In this document: one piece after another, positions 34,800-46,400 of the stretch | Position numbering within the stretch: position 1 is the first letter of the stretch | Layout of the letters: each line of letters begins with the position of its first letter | Source of the DNA: Calonectria ilicicola | Taxonomy: Eukaryota; Ascomycota; Sordariomycetes; Hypocreales; Nectriaceae | Length of the DNA stretch: 64,000 nt | Direction of reading: 5' to 3' | Assembly: GCA_020809705.1 (NCBI GenBank) | Contig: CP085825.1 | Coordinates: 7,378,001-7,442,000, forward strand | The notes under the pieces: model-generated | Database searches by the model: none | Told to the model about the DNA's origin: nothing | What the model saw: the letters and a program-made list of their open reading frames with translations, nothing else | Translations under genes and position numbers: made by a program

Positions 34800-36196
34800 A
34801 TGGAGACTTACATGACCTCGCATCCCCCGCCCGATGACCAGGACGAGAGCATCATGTCCGAGTCCGCGGCCAAGCGGGAGTCGTTCAACGCCAGCCGGCG
34901 GGTCGCCAACATGTCGGCCTCGCAGATTGAGAGCAAGCGATCCATTGACCGCGCCAACCAGCGCTTCTGCCGGGCCAAGCGGAGAGGCCAAGTAGAGCAG
35001 CTCCAGAAACAGGTCGAGTCTCTGTCCCTAGAGCTGGAAGCTGCAAAGAAGCAGCTTCAGGCATACCATGAGCGTGAGAGGGCGTGGAATAACACGCTGC
35101 CGGCTTGGGGAACTCCGAGTGATAACTCGTACGACGACTCAAACCAAGGTCGATTGTTATCTGTTGGGTTTCCATTGGGAACCTCACCGCTCCAATCCGG
35201 GGCCGAGCTCGTTGTGTCCGCCCAAGACTCAACATCGACCAACATCTCTGTCGATCTCGACGCATTCGGTGATTCCTTTGACCATTCCTTTTATCAGCCA
35301 GCATCACCAGATTGGACAACCAGTATAAACGTCAACCTCCTTGACACACCATGGGACCTCGACTATTCTTTATCTGGCATCGATAGGTGCACCTTTGAGC
35401 AGAGCCTCTCGCCCTCTCGCCCGTTGTCCTGGTCAGGACACTTTCTGCTTGACAGGTTTGACCCGCCGTCTGCCACATACGAGTCAGCCGAGTGGAAGTT
35501 GATACCTCCTCTGATGGCCGCCACGACGCAGCTTGACCAAGTCATCCTCAGCACCACCGAGGCTCTACGTCTAAGCGGGTTCAAGACATCGAAAAAAGAA
35601 TCCACGTTCCCCAGCATATCGTCCCTCCTGAACCCGACAGGGAGCCAAGATAGGCCCGGGACGACGTGCTCCATCTCAGAGGCGGCGGCAGCACAAGTCG
35701 GTAGGTCGCCTGTGGCTTCGACGCTGGCTCGCGTGGGATTCATGTTCGTTCTTTCACATCTCCTGCGATGGTATATTTGCAGAACAAAGGAGAGCTACGA
35801 CCAGCTGCCCAAATGCATCAGGCCGACTCTCCTTCAAAGAACTATCCCACATCCACCCTGGATAGACGTCATTGTCTGGTAAGGTTTCCATTTCCATTCT
35901 CTTTTCCCCCTTTCCAGCCCACTCAACTACAATGTAGGCCTGAAATCCGCGACGCCATTATCCAACACATGGACTGGTCACGTTTCCTCGATTTCCGTGC
36001 TGCCACGGCCGGGTCGCTGTGCGTGGGCTGGCCGCACGCCGACATGCGCACCGTCTTTGAATCAGCAGACGGCAAAAACTACCGACTCACGAGCGCGTTC
36101 GAGCAGCATCTGCGGGACGAGCGCAACTGGACAGTGGGTGCCGACGCCGCAGATGCCTTTGCCTTTCTAAAACCAGTCTGTCGGGATGGTCCGTAG
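34800..36196 (+). CDS. bZIP-type transcription factor with DUF3425 domain
   Basis: Two exons, 34800-35878 and 35938-36196, with a 59 nt intron whose removal gives WIDVIVWPEIRDAIIQ; product 445 residues. The basic region (about 45-62) reads KRSIDRANQRFCRAKRR, a divergent bZIP type, followed by heptad leucines in QLQKQVESLSLELEAAKKQL. The C-terminal 150 residues carry the DUF3425 region (HLLRWYICRTKESYDQLPKC ... IPHPPWIDVIVW ... DWSRFLDF...). DUF3425 bZIPs are common fungal regulators, many inside secondary-metabolite or specialised clusters. Immediate neighbours are a sulfatase, a Cys-rich secreted protein and a DUF4419 secreted protein, which suggests a local regulator. That is inference. Confidence 0.9.
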
Positions 36197-36373
36197 AGCG
36201 AGCAGGTGACCATGGTTCTGCTGTGAATCTTTTTGTGACAAACCAAGTGCGTTTCTTTGACACGATTAGGCCCCTGACGTATTTTCGGGAGTTGAAAGAA
36301 CCTCCTGAATCACGTATTTAGCCAAAAGTATAACCCCAGCTGTGGGCGTGATTCCTTATTTATATTGAGCACG

Positions 36374-36392
36374 AGGGGTACCGGCATATAAA
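36374..36392 (+). promoter_or_regulatory. AGGGG stress-type element and TATA box
   Basis: AGGGG at 36374-36378 fits the stress-response element core; TATAAA at 36387-36392 lies 63 bp upstream of the start of the Cys-rich secreted protein. Both are short motifs that may be chance. Confidence 0.4.
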
Positions 36393-36454
36393 GACTCGCT
36401 ACGACACCTTTAAGTCTTCCTTAAAACACATGCAAGGATAAACCAAGAGCCAAA

Positions 36455-36872
36455 ATGAAATACAGTGCACTCGCCTTTGCCCTTGCGCTCGGCCAGCTCG
36501 GCCTTGCAGCACCGAATCCCAAGGAAACCATCCAACTTCAAATCATTGACAGCGGCTGCAGGCCATTGCAAGTTTACATCAATTCATATTCTTACTTGAA
36601 TAGATTCTAACCTTTGTTTATAGTGCTGATCCTAGCTGTTGTATACCCAAAGTATGCCGATGCAGAGACGGTAAGACATATCACTTTCCTCGCAGAGATG
36701 TTCGCAATTAATACTGACTATATTAGGACGCTACTATCTCTTTAATCAGGACGATGCTCGAACTGGCGGCGATGGCTGTAATCCGCCATGGGGATATCTA
36801 GCCGACTCTTTGGATGGGATTTCTGAATATTGCTGCAATAATAGACGGGATATTCATGCCCGTATGACCTAG
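36455..36872 (+). CDS. Small secreted cysteine-rich protein, effector-like
   Basis: Three exons, 36455-36567, 36624-36670 and 36727-36872, giving 101 residues. A signal peptide ends near residue 19 (LALGQLGLAA), leaving a mature chain of about 82 residues with eight cysteines (C35, C43, C44, C49, C51, C71, C89, C90) including two Cys-Cys pairs. The first intron has a GC donor (GCAAGT) and a TTCTAAC branch point before a TATAG acceptor; the nearest GT donors give a frame with a stop, whereas GCAAGT keeps the Cys-rich frame. The second intron is an ordinary GTAAGA one. Many such fungal proteins act outside the cell as effectors or antimicrobials, but no family is recognised here and no activity is claimed. 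The stop lies 30 bp from the stop of the convergent DUF4419 gene. Confidence 0.8.
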
Positions 36873-36902
36873 GCATATATATATTATCCATCTCTTATTA
36901 AT

Positions 36903-38180
36903 CTAGTCTTCTTGGTTGTATATATATGGGCTCTTCAAATTGCAAACACCCAGACCACGTGAAATCTCCGCCAACTCCTTCCAGCTCCCATGGTAGCTGG
37001 TAGTGCGGTTCGTATCGACCGGCGCGTACATGAACCACGCACTGCTCGGCTGTGCCGTCACCCTCCCATCCTCCCCCTGCGTCCTCTGTACACCCACGTT
37101 GCCTGCAAGCAAGTACGCTGTTGTGTTTTCACCAGGCTCTGGGTAATCAACCATCTTCAGCGGCGCCTTGGCGTAGCCTATCATGATTTCCGTGAGCTCC
37201 TCCTCTACATAGATGACGTCGTCCAACTTGATGGACTTGGGACCCTCCCAGATCTCCTCATATGGGGGAATGCGCAGATCACCCGCCTTGTTCCAGTGCA
37301 TGAAACCCGTGATCCAGCCCGACACTGTGTACTCGCTGGGCCCGCCGCCGCACGAGAAGTGCTTGGAGGCTCGCACAATCTGCTGCCAGAAGCTCTTGAC
37401 TTCGGCGCTGTCAGGTTCATCCCACGTCTGGACGAAGCGCGTGAGAATGGGCCTCAAGTTGTTGGCAAACTTCGCAGGCTCGGCGCCCCATTCATCTAGG
37501 CGTTCCAGCTTGTCCAAAAGCTTGGCCCAGTCGTCGCGGGTGCCGAGCAGGGTGATGCTGGGTATACCGCAGATGACGTTGCCGCTGAACTCAAAGTAGT
37601 ACTGCATGAGGCCCATCATCAGCACCGTGGCCGTCATTTGGTCATTGTCCGTGGATGTGGTGAAGCCGGGCATGATCCAGCTCATCAGCCAGTCAGTCTT
37701 GACGCGCTTCTGAATCTCAGAGGCGAAGCTGGCCACGACACTGCGCCACGAAGTGGCCATGACCATGATCTCCTCCTTGCCCTCATGATCCACAAACAAG
37801 TGACGAATATCCTCGGCGTGAGCTGCCATGTAAAAATTGAGCTGCGCGAGAATCTCGAACCAGACCTCGTCTGGCCGAAGCACCAGAGCTTGGTGTTTTG
37901 CCCAAGCGTCCAGAGCGCCTCGAATGAAGCCATCCGATGAAGGATAGAGGGTGCCATTTGGAAATGAAACGCCGTCATAAGAGGATAGTATTAGCTCTGG
38001 ATTGTACCCATGCTCCTCGTCGATCTCTTCTGGGCAGCTGCGGCGGAAGAGGTCATCTGCCGATGTGGCTGCGCCGTCAGGCTTCCAAGGTAGAGGCTCA
38101 ACATCAGCGATGGAGACTGAAATGTCGGCAGCAGACAATGCCGCGAGAGCCAAAAGACAAATATGATTCAATCTAGCCAT
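36903..38180 (-). CDS. Secreted DUF4419 protein
   Basis: Single exon, 425 residues. A signal peptide spans about residues 1-18 (ARLNHICLLALAALSAADIS). The rest matches the DUF4419 family of fungi: ILSSYDGVSFPNGTLYPSSDGFIR, WFEILAQLNFYMAAHAEDIR, then GLMQYYFEFSGNVICGIPSITLLGTRDDWAKLLDKLERLDEW and SGWITGFMHWNKAGDLR. The function of the family is unknown. Possible TATA element for this strand: TATATAAA at 38280-38273, about 95 bp upstream of the start. The gene ends 30 bp from the Cys-rich gene, so transcripts of the pair almost certainly overlap at their 3' ends. Confidence 0.9.
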   Translation of the reverse strand: MARLNHICLLALAALSAADISVSIADVEPLPWKPDGAATSADDLFRRSCPEEIDEEHGYNPELILSSYDGVSFPNGTLYPSSDGFIRGALDAWAKHQALVLRPDEVWFEILAQLNFYMAAHAEDIRHLFVDHEGKEEIMVMATSWRSVVASFASEIQKRVKTDWLMSWIMPGFTTSTDNDQMTATVLMMGLMQYYFEFSGNVICGIPSITLLGTRDDWAKLLDKLERLDEWGAEPAKFANNLRPILTRFVQTWDEPDSAEVKSFWQQIVRASKHFSCGGGPSEYTVSGWITGFMHWNKAGDLRIPPYEEIWEGPKSIKLDDVIYVEEELTEIMIGYAKAPLKMVDYPEPGENTTAYLLAGNVGVQRTQGEDGRVTAQPSSAWFMYAPVDTNRTTSYHGSWKELAEISRGLGVCNLKSPYIYNQED

Positions 38181-39201
38181 GAGTTAAAGATGCTTATAAA
38201 TGAGGCGGTGTATATGAGATATGAGCTGGGTTCTGTCGAGTCAAGTCACAATAAAGGCCTCAAAGCTCAATATTTATATAAGTCGTTTGATCTCGATGGA
38301 AAAAAACAAGCGTAGCCACTAAGCTTAACGCAAGCTGTCTTTCAAAAGTCCCAGGCCATGACTATCGCTTCAGCTAGAACCTTCAGCTAGAAAATGCCAA
38401 GGACACCGTGTCGAACAATGGGCCATTCCAAGATGAAGAAGGCCGTGTCGTGTCATTGCGAAAAATGGACTTTTTGGACAAGGGTTGCTAAAATTAGCAA
38501 GCCCTGGCTGGTGGCCTGGCTCCATTTCTCGATGCTTGGCAGGGCTAGTCAAGAACGATATACGGCTCGTGCATATCTTTGCTCAGTTCGTTGCCTGGCT
38601 GGCGGATTGACATCCAACGTATTCTCTAAACGGCACGAGGTAAAAGATTACGGTGAGTTTACGGCCGACAGTTGAGGCGTTAGCTCAAGGTAACCTCGGT
38701 GAAGGTTGTCTTGTAAGACGGCCCGACTTACACGTGCGAGCATGCCAACCACCAATGCACATGCATCACATCGCTTGTGAAGCCACCATCATGTAAGGAG
38801 ACAAAAAAAAAAAAAAAAAGTGTTGGGCATGCGGTTGGTCGTCTCGGGTCATGCGGTCAAGCAAAACGCGGGGTACATGTCATTATCGCATGTCACTGAC
38901 GCATATCACATCGCAGCTATCACAATTCGAGCAGTCAGAAGTCATCATGAGTGGGAGCAAGCCATGTATTGAGGTGCTCTACTTGCTAAGCTATCATTTC
39001 AGGACCTCCATCTTGGAGACCGATGCAGGCTTGCCCATGCGTGTAAAAAGAGAAGCCTTGGCAAATTCCAATTCCCATCCTAGCGCCATGCTTTCCCAGT
39101 GCTAAATCATGTCTCGTTAAACGCCGTGAGCCAGTCCCCAATGTATCTGATGCAGGGGGCTCATGTTCCATTCTCTAGAGTCAAATGCATTGTAACCACA
39201 C
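38181..39201. other. Intergenic 1.0 kb
   Basis: Promoter of the DUF4419 gene and 3' flank of the mannitol-1-phosphate dehydrogenase gene. An A-tract of about 17 bases lies at 38803-38819. No coding region is supported. Confidence 0.45.
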
Positions 39202-40474
39202 TTAGTCGTCACGGCTGTCATCCTGGACAGTCTTGACAACATTGACTAGCGAAGAGTAGATCTTCTCATTGGCCTGGATACCACAGACCTGGGTGACAAT
39301 GTCCTCGGGGGTGTCCTTAGCCATGATCTTGGCAAGCTCGGCAGACTCCTCGTCACCCTCAACGTCCTGGAAACGGAAGCACATCTCGATGGCGTCGAGG
39401 AGGTACTTGTAGGACATGTCGTTCTCAGCAAGCTCGGCAGCGGGGCCGATGAAGCGCTCCTTGCGGGAGAGCTTTCGGAGAGGAGCACGGCCAACACGCT
39501 CGACGGCATCCTCCAAGTGGGGGTTGCCAATGCGCTTGATGATCTTCTCAAGGTAGGCGACCTGCTCGTCCTCGGGGATACCGTGCTTCTGAACCAAGAG
39601 GTTCTTGGTCTCCTCGACGGCGCCACGGACCTCAGTCAAGATCTGCTTGTCCTGAAGAGCATCGTAGACGGTGCGCTTTCTGCGGTTGTAGCCGTGGTAG
39701 GCAGCGGTGGCGTGGCTGGTGTTGACAGTGTAGAGCTTGCGCTCAATGAAGGGGGCGAGGTTGTCAACCCACTTGATGCCCTCGATCTGAGGAATGCCAA
39801 TGTCCTTGAAGTTTGTCTGGTCGACAACCCACTCGAAGAACTTCTCGAGCGTCACGTCAAGACCAGCGTTGGGGTCCTGAGCAGGGACAATTCTGTCGAT
39901 AGCAGAGTTGGCGTAGCGGGCACGGAGGTGGTGGGTCTCGAGGCTCTCAGCGCTGCTGTTTTGCTTGATGAAGCCGGCGAGGGTGTCGGTGGCACCAATG
40001 GCGTTCTCGCAAGCAATGACGTGCAGGGGAGTGGCATCGTTGGGGCGACGCTCGATACCCTTGGCAATGACAGGGGCAATGAACTTGAGGATGTTGGGAC
40101 CGACAGAGCAGGTGACGACCTCGGCGGTCTTGATCTCCTCGATCAGCTCCTCGAGGTGGGTCTTGGAGTTGATGGCACGGTAGTTGGTGATGGTGTTTGT
40201 GGTGGTGCCCTCAGCACCGACCTCGATGACGTGGTATTCGGGTGTGGCATTGATCTTGTCAATGAGGGCGTCCATAACATCAGCGAAGACGACCTCGTAA
40301 CCCGAGTTGTGAAGGAAGCAGGCAACAAAGCCACGGCCTGGATGATGGGTTTGTTAGCTATGCCATTGGGGGAAGCTGCAGAGGGAAGGCCCAATGCCAT
40401 GCGGATGGCTTGATTGGGGCAAGAGGATGCATACCGATGTTGCCGGCACCAAAGTGGACAGCCTTAGGAGCCAT
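39202..40474 (-). CDS. Mannitol-1-phosphate 5-dehydrogenase
   Basis: Two exons, 40474-40435 and 40337-39202, with a 97 nt intron; product 391 residues, the usual fungal length. It interconverts fructose-6-phosphate and mannitol-1-phosphate with NAD(H) in the cytosol. Visible: Rossmann motif FGAGNIGRGFVACFL at 8-22, acidic loop VVFADV, the region ACENAIGATDTL, and the long-chain polyol dehydrogenase catalytic segment KLYTVNTSHATAAYHG with Lys, Asn and His. The intron splits the NAD motif right after GNI, a strong check on the splice. The substrate links it directly to glucose-6-phosphate isomerase, the next intact gene to the right on the same strand. Confidence 0.96.
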
Positions 40475-43400
40475 GATGATGAATGGAAGGCTGAGTGGTG
40501 GTGGTGGTGGTTGTGAGGTAGGTGGTGTAAGTGGAAAGTGGAGACTGGAACAAGTAGGAGGGATCGAGGTTCAAGTCTTGAAGTTGGAAGCAAAGCTGAG
40601 GATTGAAAGTAAAACGGTGACCGTTCAAAAAGTCGAGTCTGGAGGGGGAAAAGCGATGGCTTTATATCCAGGCAGTGAGGTCAATAAGATGACGGAGAAC
40701 GGCCGAAGGACCCAGCTGCGATAGGAAGGACAGGGTGTGTGTCAGTGTGTGAGGCGTGCGGCGGGAAGGCGCAACCTCCCTTCGCACTACGCACTACACA
40801 CTACGCACGCAACCGGCGCCAACAAGAACAAGGAATTCCCAATGACGGTAGGTACCTGCCGTATGTACCTGCCACAAGTACCGTACCGTACCGTACTGTG
40901 CCGTACCGTGGCTCCCTTCAATCGCGCTTTAGGAGGGTGGGTGGGGCAGGACCCAACATCATCATTGTGCCTGCCCAGTCAGAAGGTGACGACAGGCGAC
41001 AGGCGAGGGAGTCGCAGCGCAGCGGTAAAAGGCGGGGCTTGGCATCGGACCCATGGCCCGTGCGCTGCCTGAGTTCGCCCAGACGCATGTTGTCTGTCTG
41101 TTGTCCATGGGCAAGTAACTAGCTCTTGCCGCGCCTACCGTCTCGCACCGTCTGTCCCAGGACCCTCCTTCCCAGTGCATTGCCCCCCTTCCCCCAGCAA
41201 ACTCGCCAGCCAGCGTCATTACGGTGGCCGGTACTGTCCGAACGTGGCATAGCCCAAGGGTCCACCCCGATGGGTCCGCTGGGCTTTACCCAGCTGTCGG
41301 CGGCTTCGTCAGGCCTCCCAGGGCCAAGCGTCCGTTCTGTGACTCTTTTTTCACCATGGCGAGACTGGCGAGGGCGGCGAGTGGGGAGAGAAAAGAGACA
41401 AAAACAGCAGAAACACGTTGACATCAGGAAGGGGGGGCGTGTGCGTTACGTATGTCCCATCGCAGAAAAGACAAAATACAAAAAGACAAATAAAAAAGAA
41501 GTGTGACGAGCTGTAATGTAATAACAGAGGCAGAGCACAAGTCAAAATTGCAAGACCTGCAGCTCGCAGTAACTAGCAGGAGGCATGTCAGACCTGGTGT
41601 TTAGCGGCCCTCGGTGGGTGTCGCACCTGCGAAACCCTCCCATAACCTTCCCTACACAGCGGCGCAGTGCGTGCTGTTGGGGGTGTGGTGGCACCTACTG
41701 GTGACTTGGAGGGAGACCCTAAGCCGGAGGGAAGTCCACCAGGGTGATAGTGGACCAGGCCCCACCACAACCTGACCTCAGCAGCCATTTGCGGTGCTGG
41801 GCGACGGACCCAAGACAGCTGGGCAGAGGCCAATTACAGCATCGCAATGCAACGCTGTTTGCGATGGGTGCTGGCTGGATGGAAGCAGAGCGAAGCATGG
41901 AGCATGGAGTATGATGACATTATACAGCCAGAAGCAGCAGAAAAGCAGGGCTTCCCCGGGATTGAGAAACAGCCAGCTGACTGCTCTGTGAGTGCTTGCA
42001 AGGTGCCTCAAATGCACCCGTTGCAGCGCACTCGTGGAGGTACATGCCAGCTGCGACAGAGCATCATGGGCACCACGGCCGTAGGCGCTGAAGCGCATTG
42101 GTGCAGCAGCAGCAGCTCCCCCAAAGGCCAAATGGCAGCGTGCACCCTAGCCGACCACCCTCCTGCTCCCCAGACAAAGTGGACACCGCCATGGCACCCT
42201 CCAGCACCCTCCATGTCTCACGCCACCACTGTCAGAGGCTCGATTAGGACGGATGGTGAGGGGGAGGGGTCTGGGACGCAACCCCTCCCCCTCCCTCCAT
42301 CCCTTCATCATATCAGCCAAAGGTTCAACACTTGACCGTTCATTTCTCCTCGCAGTCAGTCTTGCTTTTTTGCTCGTCCACGTACATTTCGTTGGGGACA
42401 ATGGCGCGCTCTTGCGGTGAGGCGATGGTTGGGCTGTTGTGCATCGTGAGCCACAAAACCGCATCGTGTTAAAGGGCCATTGACGTAAACCATGATCCAA
42501 GACAGATAACAAATGTCGTTACCCTCGCCGGTGGGCCACCGTTTCCGGGTTGGGGCAACGCCCGCCGCCACCGTCAGCGATCCGTAAGTACTGCGGACAC
42601 CGTATGGGGCAGCACCGTCAACGATACGATGTCCGCCATTCCAGGGAACTGAGCCAGCCTGTGACGTCGGGTGCATCGCCATGGCTGCTTGGCCTTCAAG
42701 CAAGCTGGCTCAGACCTGGGCTCCATCCAGCCTGGCGGGGCTCCCTCTTCCGGAAACTAATGGGTCCCTTGATTGCACTGACATTTGGTCGCGACGGCGC
42801 CATCTGCTAGTCCCAACCCAATGACTCTTTGGCAAAGGGTTGCGGCCCCGTGGGTAGCATTCTTGTCCATGACGTCTACGTCTACGTCTACATCTACGAC
42901 AGATTGAGTGAATGAGGTTATTCACCGGGGGTCACGAGAGTCCGTTCCACCTAGTCTCGCTGCAAATTACACCGCCATCAGAATATGGTGAGAGAGGGGG
43001 GATAATGTCGCTCTATGCCTGACATGATTCATCGTGACTGTCTTGAGAAGACAAAACATTCTCAGCCATCGGATTCATTCCCGAAGTGGCGGATTCTCGG
43101 GCAATCTAAAAAAAATCCAAGTGCTGTGCCTGGGGCCAGGAACCATGGGCCCCCGTCGAATCGAATCGCATCGCATTGCATCGCATCAAACTCAACTCGG
43201 CGCTTCCATCGTCGAACCCTGAAAAACCTCACTCACGATAATGGCTCGTTGTGGCGCAGGGCCGAGACAGGGTTGGATGTGCGCTTTGCGCCCGCGGGTC
43301 CTTCCCCCCTCCACCCCTACACTTTCCGATAGTCCACGATACGGGGGCCACCACTCAGACGCCCAAGACAAGGATCGTGAAGGGCGAAAAAAAAGGATCG

Positions 43401-46400
43401 TGGTTTCTGTTTGTTGGTTTCATTGGGGCCGCGACTCATCCACGACGGATCCGGGGCCTTTTTTTTTTAGCCCAAAGAGAGCCAGCCCCCTTTCAAATCT
43501 CCACTACCATAAGAACGTCCAAAGCAGGCATTCCTACGCGGCCCTGCATATCGTTTGCATCGGGGGTGTCGAAAAAAAAATTGAGGACTAAGTGCAAGCT
43601 ATAATACACGAATGTGGGCGATATTATCAGGCCCAATAATAGCCAATTGCGCTCAGACAGAATACTAAGACGAATTGCACACCTGACCGCAAATAAGACA
43701 TAACAAGGGACGTTGACAAAGACAGTGGTTAACAATCAACAATGCATAGATAGAATGCAACTGCACCCGAATCCAGTTTAACATGTTATCGAAGATCTAC
43801 AGTTGCATGTACATGCAGCCACTCAGAGCAGAGCAAAGCCGACGCACAAAACTTGACAAATTGAGGGGGAGAGAGCAAACAAGAGACATGGGGCAAAAAC
43901 GACAGGGTAAAACAAGGTCTCACTTCACTCAATCGGCCGAGCAGCAGGAAAGATTGAGGCCCAACAAGACATGAGACAGACATGTCAACGTCAAGACCGA
44001 CATTTCGGGCATCCTGTTTCCCCAGACTACGATACGCCCCAAGCGATGCCAGCACGTGTGGGGATGTCTCAGACCTGATAGGGCGTTTCTGCTTGTCGAC
44101 TAAGACGGTAGACAATGTCTCGGATTTCTAGCCGCACTCGTGACGGCGACGACAGGCATCCTTTGATCTTTCACGATAACGTCGGAGCACGGGCATCACA
44201 AGCTTTTTTTTTTCTTTCTTGCCAGCCATTGCTGCATGCATTGGCTTTGATCCCTCTTTTCTTATTCCTCGGCAGTAATACACACCCCGTGCGTCAGGAC
44301 AGGTCACGACGGAGACAAGGTCGTGGCCTAGACCAAGCTAGCATTGACAGGCCCCCTTCTTGGAGGAAACGGCCCGTAATGTAGCAGCAGTTTGCAAAAA
44401 CAATTGCAGAGCCGAAATAGGGTCTGGAGCACATTACCTCGCTTCTTCCCGCTGGGAAAATACGTCATTTGCCTGCCGGCTGTTGTCGTTCAAACCAGCC
44501 CCCCCGCCCCCTTCCCGTTCTCCATTCCTCCCACATTCATCCGCCCAAGTTTGGTTTCCCCAGAACAGCTACAACCCTCTCCGCCTTTGCGGCCCTTTTC
44601 TTGGGGCTCGACCCATGTCCCTGTTTCTTTTTAAAACCCGATGGGTCTCTAAAAGAGGCTCTCTAGGTTAACTTTCTCTCTTTTTAGAGAAAAGGATTAA
44701 CTAAGATGAAGAATAAAAAAAAATCAATCCTGGTTACTTTGGAGTGCAGCGCAGCATCAGAGAGGGGCCTCGGCTGGAGGGATTAGTTTGGTATCCTCTT
44801 AGCGGGTTCCTGATCTGATGTTCTAAGCGTCACTCTGGTTCAACAGCAGTGGTTAGATTACAATAGTAAGAAAGAAAGAAGAAAAAAAAGGATCTATGCA
44901 TCATGATTCCCCCTCATGTCTCCATTTTCTTTTCAGAAACCGATCAAATCTCCGTTTTACATACATGCTCAGCGGTATCCCGCAGAAGCACCGAGGCGCG
45001 GCTCGGGACGGGGACAGGGCTCGGCCTCGGGCTGGGCTGGGCAACGGGAGGGCCATCTTTTTTGCCTCGCTTACACATCACATCACCTCACCGTTGTGCG
45101 TTTGTTGTTCGATGCCGCATTCTGCCCGTTCTCGGCTTCATTTCATTTCATTTCAATCCCAGATTTTTTTTAATTCCCTCAGGAGACAATAGCCTGACTC
45201 ACACCCAGTCCCGTAGCATGGATTGCTGCAAAAACATGTCATGCAAAATAACATAATCCGCCAAAAAGGAACGGAAAAAGAGAGAATTGGGGAAAAGGGC
45301 TCATTCAGACAGGGCAAGGTGCTGCTAATCATATCCCTAGTGGGACTTCCGCATCGTTCCTGTCCTCGCTACCATCCGGAGTATTCTCCCGACGATGCCG
45401 TTTCTCGCCGGGGTACGTGTTGTGTGAGTGGACACACACAGCAGCCGCCTGCGACGGTTCCCTAGGCTATTGTGGTTTTTTACGTTTTCCCTTCGTCCCA
45501 CAGTTATTCATTCCTCTTGCGCCTTCTCGATAACGCCCGTTAACTGAACCCCCTGCTCAGCGTTTTCCCCTCAGTGGAGACGGCGCAAAAAAGTGAAGCG
45601 TGTGTGTTCCTCTTGGCGCCGAACCTGGAGGGGAGGCCCATGGGGTGTTATTGGCAAATGTGATGTGTGTCGGCTTGTCCGGTGGGAAGAGGGTGCGGCG
45701 CTGCTCGCGTATCGCGCCAAACTCGTTTATTGCTTTTTCGCTGCTACACAGTACTTTTGCTGCATGGTACTCACTCTGCTGGACATACATACAGCATGCC
45801 TCGGTGGTGGATGGGTGAATCAGACGGCTGTGCCTGTGCCTGTTGATCGGTTTCGGGAACGACGTCACCGACGGCGAGTCTTATCATTGGGAACTCAAAT
45901 GATCAGAGTTGGGCTGCGTCTTTTGGTCTGTTTGGTCTGCGGCACTTTTTGGCGCTAGTCGATGAATACTTTGTCTACATGGCTTGGCCAAGTACACGGT
46001 GTACATGCGTGCAACCTGGATGACGATGCTGATCATGATGCTGATGATTGATGGTTACAGCTCATCCATCCATCCATCCGTCCAGCCTCCACACCCTCAC
46101 CCACATGCTTCATTCCAACGGCCACAGAGCCATGTTCGTCATGGAGCCAGCGCTGCGTCACCCACGCCTCCCATGGCGAGGAGCCACCACGACCCGCTCC
46201 GGAACCGTCTCCAATTTCCGTCCCGCCGGCGTCTCGCCGTCTCGCCGTGCATCGTGAACCCACCTCGGTGTGTGTGTGCCCTTTTTTTTTTCTGCAGTGA
46301 CGTTGACGACCTTTGCCTTGTAATTGGACGGCGGTGCGAGCGTCACCGATATTCTGCAACAGCATGTGTTCCCTCCCCCCCTCCCCCCTTTGGAGGCTCG

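Noticed and set aside
38394..38675. 93-codon plus-strand frame
   Set aside because: No family, no signal peptide, composition of random sequence; lies in an intergenic region with a promoter.
39517..40413. 298-codon plus-strand frame opposite mannitol-1-phosphate dehydrogenase
   Set aside because: Shadow of the real gene: long antisense frames are common over highly biased coding sequence; its Leu/Val/Gly composition mirrors the sense codons.
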